Below are positions 19,762 to 28,867 of a stretch of 64,000 bases of DNA, in pieces. The notes under the pieces are model-generated. The model made no database searches. It was not told the DNA's origin and saw nothing but the letters and a program-made list of their open reading frames with translations. Location: NCBI GenBank assembly GCA_027483465.1, contig JAIXUQ010000031.1, positions 62,001 to 126,000 on the forward strand, written 5' to 3'. Position 1 is the stretch's first letter, and every line of letters starts with the position of its first letter. The stretch is from Sphingomonadales bacterium (GTDB lineage Bacteria; Pseudomonadota; Alphaproteobacteria; Sphingomonadales; Sphingomonadaceae). The translations under genes and the position numbers were made by a program.

Positions 19762-21927
19762 ATGGCGGTGCGGCCGGCCCTGCTTGCTGCGGCCGTGCTG
19801 GCCGTCCCCGCGGCGGCGCAGGCGCCGCCGCCAACAGCGTCTCCGGCGGCGCAAACGCCGCCACCAACAGCCGCTCAGGCGGCGCAATCGTCGCCGCCCG
19901 ATACGGGGGCCATTGCCGCCCAGCCCCGGCTGGCCGGCTGGCTGGCCGACCGGGCGGCGCAGGATGTCACCCAATCGCTGTGGTGGCTTGATCCCGATGC
20001 CCGCGATGCCGCCGGGCCGGCCACGCTGACCGAGGCTGCCCGCGCCGCGCCCGGCTGGCTGGCGCTGGCTGCGCCGGGCAATGGCAGCCTGGCGCTGATC
20101 ACCCACCATGGCCGGGCGCGGCCGCAGCTTGGCATCAACGGCATTGCCTTGCCGGGGCAGGCGCCCTTGCTGGCGGCGCTGGGCGATGCCGATCTGCTGC
20201 TGGGCAGCGGCCCGGCGGTGGGCCCGGCGGCGGCTGCGGCAGCCGGCAGCCTGTCGCTTGATCTGCGGCGGCCCGATGCCACGCTGGCCGGGGCCGGCGA
20301 GTTCGGCGCCGGCGGCTTTGGCAGCCGGCGGCTGCTGGGCCGGCTTGATCTGCCGCTGGCGGCCGGTGTGCGGCTGGGCATCGGCGGGCAATTGCATCAT
20401 GATCAGGGCTGGCTGGCCAATGTCAGCACCGGGGAACGGTTGAACCGCGGCCAGCGCGCCGGCCTGTCGGCGCTGGTGGATCTGGATCTGACCCCCGGCC
20501 TCAAATGGGGGCTTTCGGCCAGTTACCACCGCAGCCAGGCCGGCAACCTGCCGGCCAGCGCCTGCGATCCGGGCGCGCCGTCGCGCTGCGGCGGCCGCTT
20601 CATCGCCAGCCCGGCCACCACCACGCTGGCATTTGATGCGCCCGGCCTGTGGGGGCCGATCAGCGCCGATCTGGCGCGGCTACCGCTGGGCCAGCGCGGC
20701 GATCTCCAGCTCTATGGCTCTGATCTGGCGTGGGAGGCGGGCCGCATCAGCGTGCTGGTGCACAATGGCTTTGGCCGGCAGGGCGGCCGGCTGGCGCTTG
20801 ATCCGGGCGGCCAGGCCCAGGTGGCGCGCACCAGCGCCACTGGCCAGCAGCACCGGATCGAATTGTTGGCCGAGTTCAACATCCTGCGCCTGGGCCTGGA
20901 AGCCGGGGTGGACGACAGCCGCGAAACCCGAACCGCCGCCGATACCGCCGCCGCCAATACGGCCGCCGGCCGCATCATCGCCGATCGCCGCATCAGCCAG
21001 CAGCACAGCAACCGCCACATCGCCGCCCGTGCCAGCTGGCAGGCCAGCGGCCGGTTGGAACTGGCCGGCGAAGTGCGGTTGAGCGATACCGATGTGCGGC
21101 TGACGCTGGAGGATCGCCGCCCCGGCTGTGCCCCGTGCCTCGCCATCCCCGGCCTGGCGCGGCAACGGGCCAGCCTGCTCACCGGGGAGGCCAGCGCCGG
21201 CTTTGCCGCCGGAGACGTGCTGCTGTTTACGCGCAGCGTGCGCACCGCCCGGCTGCCGGGCTGGAATCTGCTGGCGCGTGATGCCGCCGGGCTGGCGGCG
21301 CTGCCGCGCGAAACCGGTTGGCATCATGAAGCCGGGGTGAAGGGCGACCTCTGGGGCCAGCGGCTGCGGGTGAACGCCGCGCTGTTCGTTGATCGCACCC
21401 GCGCGCCGGTCTCGCCGCTGCTGGGCATTGATCCCACCGCCATGGTTGATGCCGGCCGCGCCCTGATGCGCAATCACGGGCTTGATCTGTGGGCCGCCGC
21501 CCGGCCGCTGCCCCGGCTGGAACTGGCCGGCAGCCTGGCCGTGCAGCAGGCGCGCTGGCAGGGCGCGGCCCCCGCCGGCGGGCCGCCGCGCCCGCTTTAC
21601 GCCCCCGATGTGAGCGCCGGGGTTTCGGCCGCCTGGCACCAGCCGCTGGCCGGCGCCGGGGCCGATCTGGTGCCGCGCGTGGGCGCGCGCTGGCGCAGCG
21701 CCATGCAGGTGGCGATGGCGGGCCTGCCGGGCGCGGCTGGTGGGCTGGCAGCGGCCGGCTGGCAGGTGGATGCCGCCCTGCAACTGGATGTGCGCGAAGG
21801 CGGCTGGCTGGCCAGTCTGGAGTGCGAGAATTGCCTGAATCAGACGATGGTGGATGGCGCGGTGGCGGGCAGGCTGGTGTTGAACCGGCCGCGCTGGTGG
21901 CAATTGCGGCTGTTGCGCCGTTTTTGA
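19762..21927 (+). CDS. TonB-dependent receptor-like outer-membrane beta-barrel with degenerate plug
   Basis: 721 aa; signal peptide, Pro/Ala repeats, plug-like N-terminus, amphipathic barrel strands ending LVLNRPRWWQLRLLRRF. Confidence 0.65.
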   Translation: MAVRPALLAAAVLAVPAAAQAPPPTASPAAQTPPPTAAQAAQSSPPDTGAIAAQPRLAGWLADRAAQDVTQSLWWLDPDARDAAGPATLTEAARAAPGWLALAAPGNGSLALITHHGRARPQLGINGIALPGQAPLLAALGDADLLLGSGPAVGPAAAAAAGSLSLDLRRPDATLAGAGEFGAGGFGSRRLLGRLDLPLAAGVRLGIGGQLHHDQGWLANVSTGERLNRGQRAGLSALVDLDLTPGLKWGLSASYHRSQAGNLPASACDPGAPSRCGGRFIASPATTTLAFDAPGLWGPISADLARLPLGQRGDLQLYGSDLAWEAGRISVLVHNGFGRQGGRLALDPGGQAQVARTSATGQQHRIELLAEFNILRLGLEAGVDDSRETRTAADTAAANTAAGRIIADRRISQQHSNRHIAARASWQASGRLELAGEVRLSDTDVRLTLEDRRPGCAPCLAIPGLARQRASLLTGEASAGFAAGDVLLFTRSVRTARLPGWNLLARDAAGLAALPRETGWHHEAGVKGDLWGQRLRVNAALFVDRTRAPVSPLLGIDPTAMVDAGRALMRNHGLDLWAAARPLPRLELAGSLAVQQARWQGAAPAGGPPRPLYAPDVSAGVSAAWHQPLAGAGADLVPRVGARWRSAMQVAMAGLPGAAGGLAAAGWQVDAALQLDVREGGWLASLECENCLNQTMVDGAVAGRLVLNRPRWWQLRLLRRF

Positions 21928-22113
21928 GGCCGGGGACTTGTGGCATTTTGGTGGCAGTTTTGTCACGGCCGGTCGGCATTGGCAGCGATGCTGCGGCAAA
22001 TCACGCATTTTGGGCTTGCGCTGGGCCGGGGAAGCTCGCTTTAAGCCATGGGTCAGGATCAAACTGATGTGGACGGGCCGCGCTCGCGGCCCAAAGCGAC
22101 AAAGGGGATCGGA

Positions 22114-22386
22114 ATGGCAAAGGATGCCAAGCCCGCGGGCAAGAAGATGGACGCGTTGATGAAGCCGCTGACGCCGCAGGGGCCGCTGGTGGCCGTTGTG
22201 GGCGCCGAGCCGCTGCCGCGCGGCCAGGTGGTTGCCAAGGTGTGGGACTATATCCGCAAGCACAATCTCCAGAAGCCGACCGACAAGCGGGTGATCGTTG
22301 CCGATGCCACGCTGAAGGCGCTGTTCGGCAAGGACGAGTGCTCGATGTTCGAGATGAACAAATATATCTCGGCCTATCTGAAGTAA
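22114..22386 (+). CDS. SWIB/MDM2 domain-containing protein
   Basis: GQVVAKVWDYIRKHNLQKPTDKRVIVADATLKALFGKDECSMFEMNKYISAYLK. Confidence 0.9.
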   Translation: MAKDAKPAGKKMDALMKPLTPQGPLVAVVGAEPLPRGQVVAKVWDYIRKHNLQKPTDKRVIVADATLKALFGKDECSMFEMNKYISAYLK

Positions 22387-22406
22387 GCCCGGCCACGCGC
22401 CGGACA

Positions 22407-22442
22407 AAAGGGGTGCCGCGCCAATGGCCGCGGCACCCCTTT
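22407..22442 (+). terminator. intrinsic terminator-like hairpin downstream of the SWIB gene
   Basis: Perfect 14-bp stem aaaggggtgccgcg / cgcggcaccccttt with 8-nt loop. Confidence 0.75.
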
Positions 22443-22457
22443 CGCGTTTCTGGGCCC

Positions 22458-22499
22458 CTGTTTCTGGCCCCCTGTTTCTGGCCCCCTGTTTCTGGCCCC
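22458..22499. repeat. 14-bp tandem repeat, 3 perfect copies (ctgtttctggcccc)
   Basis: 22458-22471, 22472-22485, 22486-22499, plus a degenerate copy upstream (gtttctgggcccc). Confidence 0.9.
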
Positions 22500-22502
22500 C
22501 CT

Positions 22503-23390
22503 TCAGGCCCGCCGCGCCGGCAGCCGGGCGATAACCAGCGCCGCCACCACCAGCGCGGCGCCGGCCAGTTCGGGCGGGCCCGGCATCTCGCCAAAGCGCC
22601 ACGCGCCGACGGCCGCCCCGATCGCCGGCTGCACCAGGAACGACAGGCCCACCACCAGCGGCGGCAGGTGCCTGACGGCATAGACGATCAGCCCCTGGCC
22701 GATCACCTGGCTGCCGATGGCCAGCGCCAGCACCGGGCCCCAATCCTGCGGCCAGAAGCGGCCGCCGGCGGCCAGCGGGGCCAGCACCAGCGCCGATGCC
22801 AGCGTGGCCAGCGCCAGCGCCGGCAGCGCATCCAGCCGGGCGCGCAGCTTTTCGATCACCACCAGATAGAGCGTGTAGAAGACGGCGGCGGCCAGGCACA
22901 GGAGATCACCGGCCAGATGCGTGGCCGAAAGTTCGGCACTGCGGCCCAGCAGCAGCGCCACGCCGGCCGCCGCCACCGCCAGCGCCAGCCATTGCGGCCG
23001 CGTGGGCCGCTGGCCCAGCACGACCAGGGCATAGAGCGGCAGCAGGAAAGTGGCGGCATTGGCCAGCAGCGAGGCATTGCCCAGCGTGGTGCGCACGATG
23101 CCCAGGTGCCACACCGCCAGATCGCCGGCAAAACCGGCGCCGGCCAGCGCCGCCAGCGCCAGCCCGGCACCGCCGGCCGCGCCCAGGCCGCGCCCGGCCG
23201 GCGCGCGCAGGGCAAGGACCAACAGGAAGGGAACGGCCAGCGCCTGCCGCCAGAAGGCGGAAGCCAGCGGCGCCACATCGGCCAGCCGCACCAGGAACGG
23301 CCCGAAGGCCAGGCAGGCCGAACCGGCCAGCATGGCCGGAAAGGCGAGACCGCCCCTTGGGTGGCTGGCAGGCGGGACAGGGGCGGTCAT
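22503..23390 (-). CDS. EamA/DMT-family transporter
   Basis: Ten TM helices in an EamA duplication pattern; ...LPPLVVGLSFLVQPAIGAAVGAWRFGEMPGPPELAGAALVVAALV. Confidence 0.85.
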   Translation of the reverse strand: MTAPVPPASHPRGGLAFPAMLAGSACLAFGPFLVRLADVAPLASAFWRQALAVPFLLVLALRAPAGRGLGAAGGAGLALAALAGAGFAGDLAVWHLGIVRTTLGNASLLANAATFLLPLYALVVLGQRPTRPQWLALAVAAAGVALLLGRSAELSATHLAGDLLCLAAAVFYTLYLVVIEKLRARLDALPALALATLASALVLAPLAAGGRFWPQDWGPVLALAIGSQVIGQGLIVYAVRHLPPLVVGLSFLVQPAIGAAVGAWRFGEMPGPPELAGAALVVAALVIARLPARRA

Positions 23391-23501
23391 GGCCCTGCAT
23401 GGGTGTTTTGTCGGAAATTTACAATATCCCGCCGGGCCACCGGCCTAGCATGGCAATGCGACCCGTAAGGTGCTGCTGTGGCAGTGCTTTTCGAACTTTG
23501 G

Positions 23502-23532
23502 GGCTCCGGCTGCGGCCGGAGCCTCTTTTTTT
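23502..23532 (+). terminator. orphan intrinsic terminator
   Basis: ggctccggc-tgcg-gccggagcc stem followed by tcttttttt; lies in the divergent intergenic gap, ~68 nt before the AraC-type gene. Confidence 0.8.
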
Positions 23533-23599
23533 GCAGCCTTTTCCCGCGCCTGGCGTTATGATGCGCATGGGCGGCAGCTGCGGCAGCCGGGGAGGGGTC

Positions 23600-24448
23600 A
23601 TGATCGCGATCCAGTATTTCGAACCACCGCCAGCGCTGCGGCAGCATGTGTCGTCGCTCTACTGGTTCGAAAGCCCGAGCAGCGGCTTCACCGATCTGCT
23701 GCGCGCCGAACTGGGCCAGATCCGCCTGCTGATCGAAGGCAGCGCCACCAACCGTTATGGCGATGTGCGCGAACGCGTGGCCAGCGGCGCAGTGCTGCAG
23801 GGGCCCACCTCGGCGCCCACCCATTATTGCGCCACCGGCACGCTGCGGCTGTTTGGCATCGGCCTGTTGCCGCTGGGCTGGGCCGAACTGATCGGCGCGC
23901 CGGCCGATGAACTGGCCGATGATGTTGCCGATCTGGCCGGGGTGATGCCGGCGGCCGGCATCGCGCGGCTGATGGAGGCCATCGCCTGCGCGCCCGACAA
24001 TGATGCCCGCAACGCGGCGGTGTGTGATTTCCTGCGCGAACGGCTGGCGGCCAACCGCCATCCCGCCGGCTGGTTCACCCGCCTGGCCGATGAATGGCTG
24101 ACCGCCACGGTCAACCCCCAGGTGGATGATCTGGTGGCGGCGTCGGGCATGTCGGCCCGTTCGGTGGAGCGGTTGACGCACCGGCTGTATGGCGCGTCGC
24201 CCAAGCTGCTGGCGCGCAAGTATCGCGCGCTGGGCGCGGCGGTGCGGCTGGGCATGGGGGAGGCGCGCAACTGGGCCGATGCGGCCGGTGACGCCTTTTA
24301 TGACCAGGCGCATTTCATCCGCGAATTCAAGGCCTTCACCGGGATGACGCCCACCCGCTTCCAGGCCACGATCACCCCGCTCACCCGTATCACCATGACC
24401 CGGCGGCGGCAGTTGCCGGGCCTGCCCAGCCTGGTGCGGATCGCCTGA
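23600..24448 (+). CDS. AraC-family helix-turn-helix transcriptional regulator
   Basis: C-terminal VDDLVAASGMSARSVERLTHRLYGASPKLLARKYRALGAA...DQAHFIREFKAFTGMTPTRF; RBS ggagggg. Confidence 0.9.
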   Translation: MIAIQYFEPPPALRQHVSSLYWFESPSSGFTDLLRAELGQIRLLIEGSATNRYGDVRERVASGAVLQGPTSAPTHYCATGTLRLFGIGLLPLGWAELIGAPADELADDVADLAGVMPAAGIARLMEAIACAPDNDARNAAVCDFLRERLAANRHPAGWFTRLADEWLTATVNPQVDDLVAASGMSARSVERLTHRLYGASPKLLARKYRALGAAVRLGMGEARNWADAAGDAFYDQAHFIREFKAFTGMTPTRFQATITPLTRITMTRRRQLPGLPSLVRIA

Positions 24449-24488
24449 GGCCGCCCCTGCGGCGCAATCGCCGCAGCAGTGGCCAATC

Positions 24489-24517
24489 TTGACTATTGGG
24501 CCCGGGCGGACCATAAC
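24489..24517 (+). promoter_or_regulatory. sigma70-like promoter of the suf operon
   Basis: TTGACT (24489-24494), 17-nt spacer, CATAAC (24512-24517), upstream of the Rrf2 gene. Confidence 0.5.
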
Positions 24518-24560
24518 CCGACCAGATTTGTCCACTTTGCCGGAAAGCGGGCGGGAAGCC

Positions 24561-25007
24561 TTGATTCGCCTGACCAATCTTGCCGATTATGCCGTGGTGG
24601 TCATGGCGGCCGCCGCGCGCGAACCGTCGGCGAAATTGTCGGCCGCGCGGGTTTCGGACCTGACGATGATCCCGGCGCCCACGGTGGCCAAGCTGATGGG
24701 CACGCTGGCGCGCGGCGGCCTGCTCACCGCTTCGCGCGGGGCGGCCGGCGGTTTCACCCTGGCGCGCGGCCCCGATCTGATCAGCGTGGCCGAAATCGTC
24801 GAGGCGGTGGACGGCCCGATTGCGCTGACCAGTTGCGTGGGCGGCGATGTGCAGGATTGCGCGATGGAAGGCCATTGCGCCATTCGCGGCCATTGGCCGC
24901 CGATCAATCAGGCCGTGCGGGCGGCGCTTGCCGCCGTGTCATTGGCTGATCTGGTGAAGCCGGCGGCAGCGGCGGCACCGGTGCCGGCGCCCGCGCTGGC
25001 CGACTGA
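24561..25007 (+). CDS. Rrf2-family Fe-S-responsive transcriptional regulator of the suf operon
   Basis: (TTG)[18 protein letters not shown]...[15 protein letters not shown]...[21 protein letters not shown], with cluster-ligating Cys. Confidence 0.88.
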   Translation: MIRLTNLADYAVVVMAAAAREPSAKLSAARVSDLTMIPAPTVAKLMGTLARGGLLTASRGAAGGFTLARGPDLISVAEIVEAVDGPIALTSCVGGDVQDCAMEGHCAIRGHWPPINQAVRAALAAVSLADLVKPAAAAAPVPAPALAD

Positions 25008-25029
25008 ACGAACCGGAAGAGACAGAACA

Positions 25030-26541
25030 ATGTCTGATGAAGTGTCTGCCGACACGGTGAATGCCGTTGAACCCCCGGTGCAGGATGCCGCTGCCCGCGC
25101 TGCCGTGGACGAGCTTTCCACCTACAAGTGGGGCTTCACCTCGGACGTGGAATCGGAACTGGCGCCCAAGGGCCTCAACACCGATATCGTGCGCTATATC
25201 TCGGCCAAGAAGGGCGAGCCGCAATGGCTGCTGGATTGGCGGCTGAAGGCCTTTGCCAAGTGGGAAGCGATGGCCAGCCCGGACTGGGCCAAGCTGAACA
25301 TCGCGCCGATCGATTATCAGGACGCCTATTACTACGCCGCGCCCAAGGCCAAGCCGAGCCTGAAATCGCTGGACGAACTCGATCCCGAAATCCGCCGCAC
25401 CTATGAAAAGCTGGGCATCCCGATCGAGGAGCAGAAGGTGCTGGCCGGGGTGGAGGGCGCGCGGAAAATCGCCGTGGACGCGGTGTTTGACAGCGTGTCG
25501 GTGGCCACCACCTTCCGCGAGGAGCTGAAGAAGGCCGGGGTGATCTTCCTGTCGATCAGCGAGGCGGTGAAGGAATATCCCGAGCTGGTGAAGAAATGGC
25601 TGGGCAGCGTGGTGCCGGTGACGGACAATTATTTTGCCTGCCTGAACAGCGCGGTCTTCTCCGATGGCACCTTCGTCTACATCCCTGAAGGCGTGCGCTG
25701 CCCGATGGAGCTTTCCACCTATTTCCGCATCAACGCCGCCAACACCGGCCAGTTCGAACGCACGCTGATCATTGCCGACAAGGGCAGCTATGTTTCCTAT
25801 CTGGAAGGCTGCACCGCCCCGATGCGCGACGAGAATCAGCTGCACGCCGCCGTCGTCGAACTGGTGGCGCTGGACGATGCCGAGATCAAGTACAGCACCG
25901 TGCAGAACTGGTATCCCGGCGATGCCGACGGCAAGGGCGGCATCTACAATTTCGTCACCAAGCGGGCCAACTGCCTGGGGCGCAATTCGAAGGTGAGCTG
26001 GACCCAGGTCGAAACCGGCAGCGCCATCACCTGGAAATATCCCAGCTGCGTGCTTTCGGGCGAGAACAGCGTGGGCGAATTTTATTCGGTGGCGGTCACC
26101 AACAATTGCCAGCAGGCCGATACCGGCACCAAGATGATCCACATCGGCAAGGGCAGCAGCTCCACCATCGTTTCCAAGGGCATTTCGGCCGGCCGGTCCA
26201 ACGGCACCTATCGCGGGCTGGTGCGGGTGGCGGCCACCGCGGAAGGCGCGCGCAATTTCACCCAGTGTGACAGCCTGTTGCTGGGCAGCCAGTGCGGCGC
26301 CCACACCGTGCCCTATATCGAGGTGCGCAACCCCAGCGCCACTATCGAGCATGAGGCGACCACATCCAAGATCAGCGATGATCAGCTGTTTTATGCCCAG
26401 TCGCGCGGGCTGGATGCGGAGGCCGCGGTTGGCCTGATCGTCAACGGTTTCTGCCGCGAGGTGTTGCAGCAACTGCCGATGGAATTCGCCGTGGAGGCGC
26501 AGAAGCTGCTCGGCCTCAGCCTGGAAGGATCGGTCGGGTGA
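25030..26541 (+). CDS. sufB: Fe-S cluster assembly protein SufB
   Basis: [19 protein letters not shown]...; [43 protein letters not shown]. Confidence 0.97.
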   Translation: MSDEVSADTVNAVEPPVQDAAARAAVDELSTYKWGFTSDVESELAPKGLNTDIVRYISAKKGEPQWLLDWRLKAFAKWEAMASPDWAKLNIAPIDYQDAYYYAAPKAKPSLKSLDELDPEIRRTYEKLGIPIEEQKVLAGVEGARKIAVDAVFDSVSVATTFREELKKAGVIFLSISEAVKEYPELVKKWLGSVVPVTDNYFACLNSAVFSDGTFVYIPEGVRCPMELSTYFRINAANTGQFERTLIIADKGSYVSYLEGCTAPMRDENQLHAAVVELVALDDAEIKYSTVQNWYPGDADGKGGIYNFVTKRANCLGRNSKVSWTQVETGSAITWKYPSCVLSGENSVGEFYSVAVTNNCQQADTGTKMIHIGKGSSSTIVSKGISAGRSNGTYRGLVRVAATAEGARNFTQCDSLLLGSQCGAHTVPYIEVRNPSATIEHEATTSKISDDQLFYAQSRGLDAEAAVGLIVNGFCREVLQQLPMEFAVEAQKLLGLSLEGSVG

Positions 26542-26960
26542 ACCAGGCCGAGGTCCAGGCATTTTTCACCGCCTATGCGGCCGCCTTTGTCCGGCAGGAC
26601 AGCGCGGCGCTCGCGGCGGCCTGGGCGTTTCCGGCGCTGATTTCCGGCCCCGGCGCCAATCTGGCCTGCGACGAGGCGGTGTTCCGCCGCAATGTCGATG
26701 CCCTGTTCGGCTTTTATGACCGGCAGGGCGTGGCCGATGCCCGCGCCACGGTGACCGGGGTGGAGACGTTCGCACCCGGTGTTGTCCTGTCGCATACCCA
26801 TTATGCCATGCTGGCCGGCGATGGCGGCACCATCGCGGCGTGGGACACGCAATATCTGCTGCGCGATCGCGGCCAGGGCCTGCGCGCCTTTGCCGCCGTG
26901 AGCGATGGCGAGGTCGCGGCGTGGGCGGCGCGCGGCACCCCGCTGGGCGGGCGGGCCTGA
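26538..26960 (+). CDS. SnoaL/NTF2-like hypothetical protein within the suf operon
   Basis: 140 aa, cone-fold-like pattern; GTG start overlaps the sufB stop. Confidence 0.6.
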   Translation: MNQAEVQAFFTAYAAAFVRQDSAALAAAWAFPALISGPGANLACDEAVFRRNVDALFGFYDRQGVADARATVTGVETFAPGVVLSHTHYAMLAGDGGTIAAWDTQYLLRDRGQGLRAFAAVSDGEVAAWAARGTPLGGRA

Positions 26961-27349
26961 TGCGCGCCCCGGCCTTCCTCCTGCTGCTCCCGCTGCTGCT
27001 GGCGGCCTGCGATGCCGCGCCGCCGCGCCCCGATCCCAGGGGCCAGCAATTGCGCGCCGAACTTGACAGGCTGACCGCCGATTATGCCGCCTGTGTCGAC
27101 AAGCAGGTGGCCGCCGCCGATGTGTCCGGCGATCCGGCCGGCGGCATCGCCATCGCGGCGGTGAAGGCCTGCCGGCCGATCCGCAACGCGCTCGCCCTGA
27201 AAGTGGCGTCGTTCGACCGTTTTGGCCACCCCAATCACACGCCGGCCCAGGCCGAGGTGGTGGCCCAGGCCAGTGTGGGCGTGATCGAGAAGGACCTGCG
27301 CCAGAAGGCGGTGGTCGATATCGTCAAGCGCCAGAACCAGATGAAGTGA
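26960..27349 (+). CDS. small predicted lipoprotein within the suf operon
   Basis: Signal peptide with lipobox LLLAAC; ATG overlaps the upstream stop. Confidence 0.7.
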   Translation: MRAPAFLLLLPLLLAACDAAPPRPDPRGQQLRAELDRLTADYAACVDKQVAAADVSGDPAGGIAIAAVKACRPIRNALALKVASFDRFGHPNHTPAQAEVVAQASVGVIEKDLRQKAVVDIVKRQNQMK

Positions 27350-27359
27350 GACGCCCCCC

Positions 27360-28112
27360 ATGTCTACGCCAATGCTGATCATCGACAATCTTCATGCCGA
27401 AGTGGACGGCAAGCCCATCCTGAAGGGCCTCAGCCTCACCGTGAACGCCGGCGAGGTCCACGCCATCATGGGGCCCAACGGCGCCGGCAAGTCCACCCTG
27501 TCCTATGTGCTGGCCGGGCGCGACGGCTATGAGGTGACCGGCGGCAGCGTGACCTTCCGCGGTGAGGATCTGCTGGGCCGCGCGCCGCACGAGCGCGCCG
27601 CCGCCGGGCTGTTCCTGGGCCTGCAATATCCGGTGGAAATCCCCGGCGTGTCCAACCTGTTGTTCCTGCGCACCGCGCTCAATGCCCAGCGCACGTTGCG
27701 CGGTGAGCCCGAAGTTTCGGGCGCCGAGTTCATGAAGCTGGCCAGGGCCGCCGCCGAGAAGCTTGGCCTGCCGTTCGACATGATGAAGCGGGCGGTGAAC
27801 CAGGGCTTTTCCGGCGGCGAGAAGAAGCGCAACGAAATGGTGCAGATGCACGTGCTCAAGCCGTGGCTGGCCGTGCTGGACGAGACCGATTCGGGCCTTG
27901 ATATCGATGCGCTGCGGGTGGTGTCGGATGGCATCAACGCCATGCGCTCGCCCGAACATGCCACGCTGCTGATCACCCATTATCAGCGGCTGCTGGATTA
28001 TGTCGTGCCCGATCATATCCATGTGCTGATGGATGGCCGCATCGTCCATTCGGGCGGGGCCGATCTGGCCCACAGGCTGGAGGCGGAAGGCTATTCCGCC
28101 CTCGCCGCGTGA
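27360..28112 (+). CDS. sufC: Fe-S cluster assembly ATPase SufC
   Basis: MGPNGAGKSTLSYVLAGRDGYEVTGG...FSGGEKKRNEMVQ...DETDSGLDIDAL. Confidence 0.97.
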   Translation: MSTPMLIIDNLHAEVDGKPILKGLSLTVNAGEVHAIMGPNGAGKSTLSYVLAGRDGYEVTGGSVTFRGEDLLGRAPHERAAAGLFLGLQYPVEIPGVSNLLFLRTALNAQRTLRGEPEVSGAEFMKLARAAAEKLGLPFDMMKRAVNQGFSGGEKKRNEMVQMHVLKPWLAVLDETDSGLDIDALRVVSDGINAMRSPEHATLLITHYQRLLDYVVPDHIHVLMDGRIVHSGGADLAHRLEAEGYSALAA

Positions 28113-28867
28113 TGGCGACACAGGAAATCCGCATGAGCGCGCTTCCCACCCGCAAGGATGAGGCCTTTCGCTACAGCGATCTGGCCGCCGTCGCCCGCCA
28201 CTGGCCGGTGGCGGTGGAGCCGGTGGTGGTGGCGGCCGGCGAAAGCCATGCCGAGGTGATCGTCTCCACGGCCGACAGCCCGGCGATCCGGCATCTCGCC
28301 ATCGATGTCGGCGCCGGCGCCGCCTGCCGTTATACCATCATCGATGGCGGCCGCGATTATGGCCGCCTCGCGCTTGACGTGACCTTGCATGAGGGTGCCG
28401 ATTTCGCGCTGGGCTGCGTGCTGATCGGCACGGGCGCCCAGACGCTGGAACTGGTCACCACCGTGCGCCATGCTGGCCCCGGCGCCACCAGCCGCCAGAT
28501 CGTGCGGGCGGTGGCCGGCGGCGCCGCCACCACCACCTATCTGGGCCAGGTCGCCGTGGCGCGCGAAGCCCAGAAGACCGACAGCAGCCAGTCGTTCAAG
28601 GCGATCCTGCTGAACCGCGGCGCCACCGCCAACGCCAAGCCGGAGCTGGAAATCTTTGCCGATGATGTGAAATGCGCCCACGGCGCCGCCATCGGCGAAC
28701 TGGACCGGAACGCGCTGTTTTACCTGACCAGCCGTGGCGTGCCGCCCGCCCAGGCCCGCGCCCTCCTCACCCGTGCCTTCCTGTCGGACGCGCTGGAGGG
28801 GCTGGACGAGGCTGCCGTCGAAACGCTGGACGCCGCCATCACCGCCCGGCTGGAGGCAGCGGCGTGA
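28109..28867 (+). CDS. sufD: Fe-S cluster assembly protein SufD
   Basis: C-terminal DSSQSFKAILLNRGATANAKPELEIFADDVKCAHGAAIGELDRNALFYLTSRGVP. Confidence 0.94.
   Translation: MMATQEIRMSALPTRKDEAFRYSDLAAVARHWPVAVEPVVVAAGESHAEVIVSTADSPAIRHLAIDVGAGAACRYTIIDGGRDYGRLALDVTLHEGADFALGCVLIGTGAQTLELVTTVRHAGPGATSRQIVRAVAGGAATTTYLGQVAVAREAQKTDSSQSFKAILLNRGATANAKPELEIFADDVKCAHGAAIGELDRNALFYLTSRGVPPAQARALLTRAFLSDALEGLDEAAVETLDAAITARLEAAA

Noticed and set aside
22446-22502. CRISPR array
   Set aside because: The 14-bp units are directly abutting without spacers.
20680-22899. 739-aa minus-strand ORF
   Set aside because: Antisense to the TonB-like gene and runs through the minisatellite; no coding signal.
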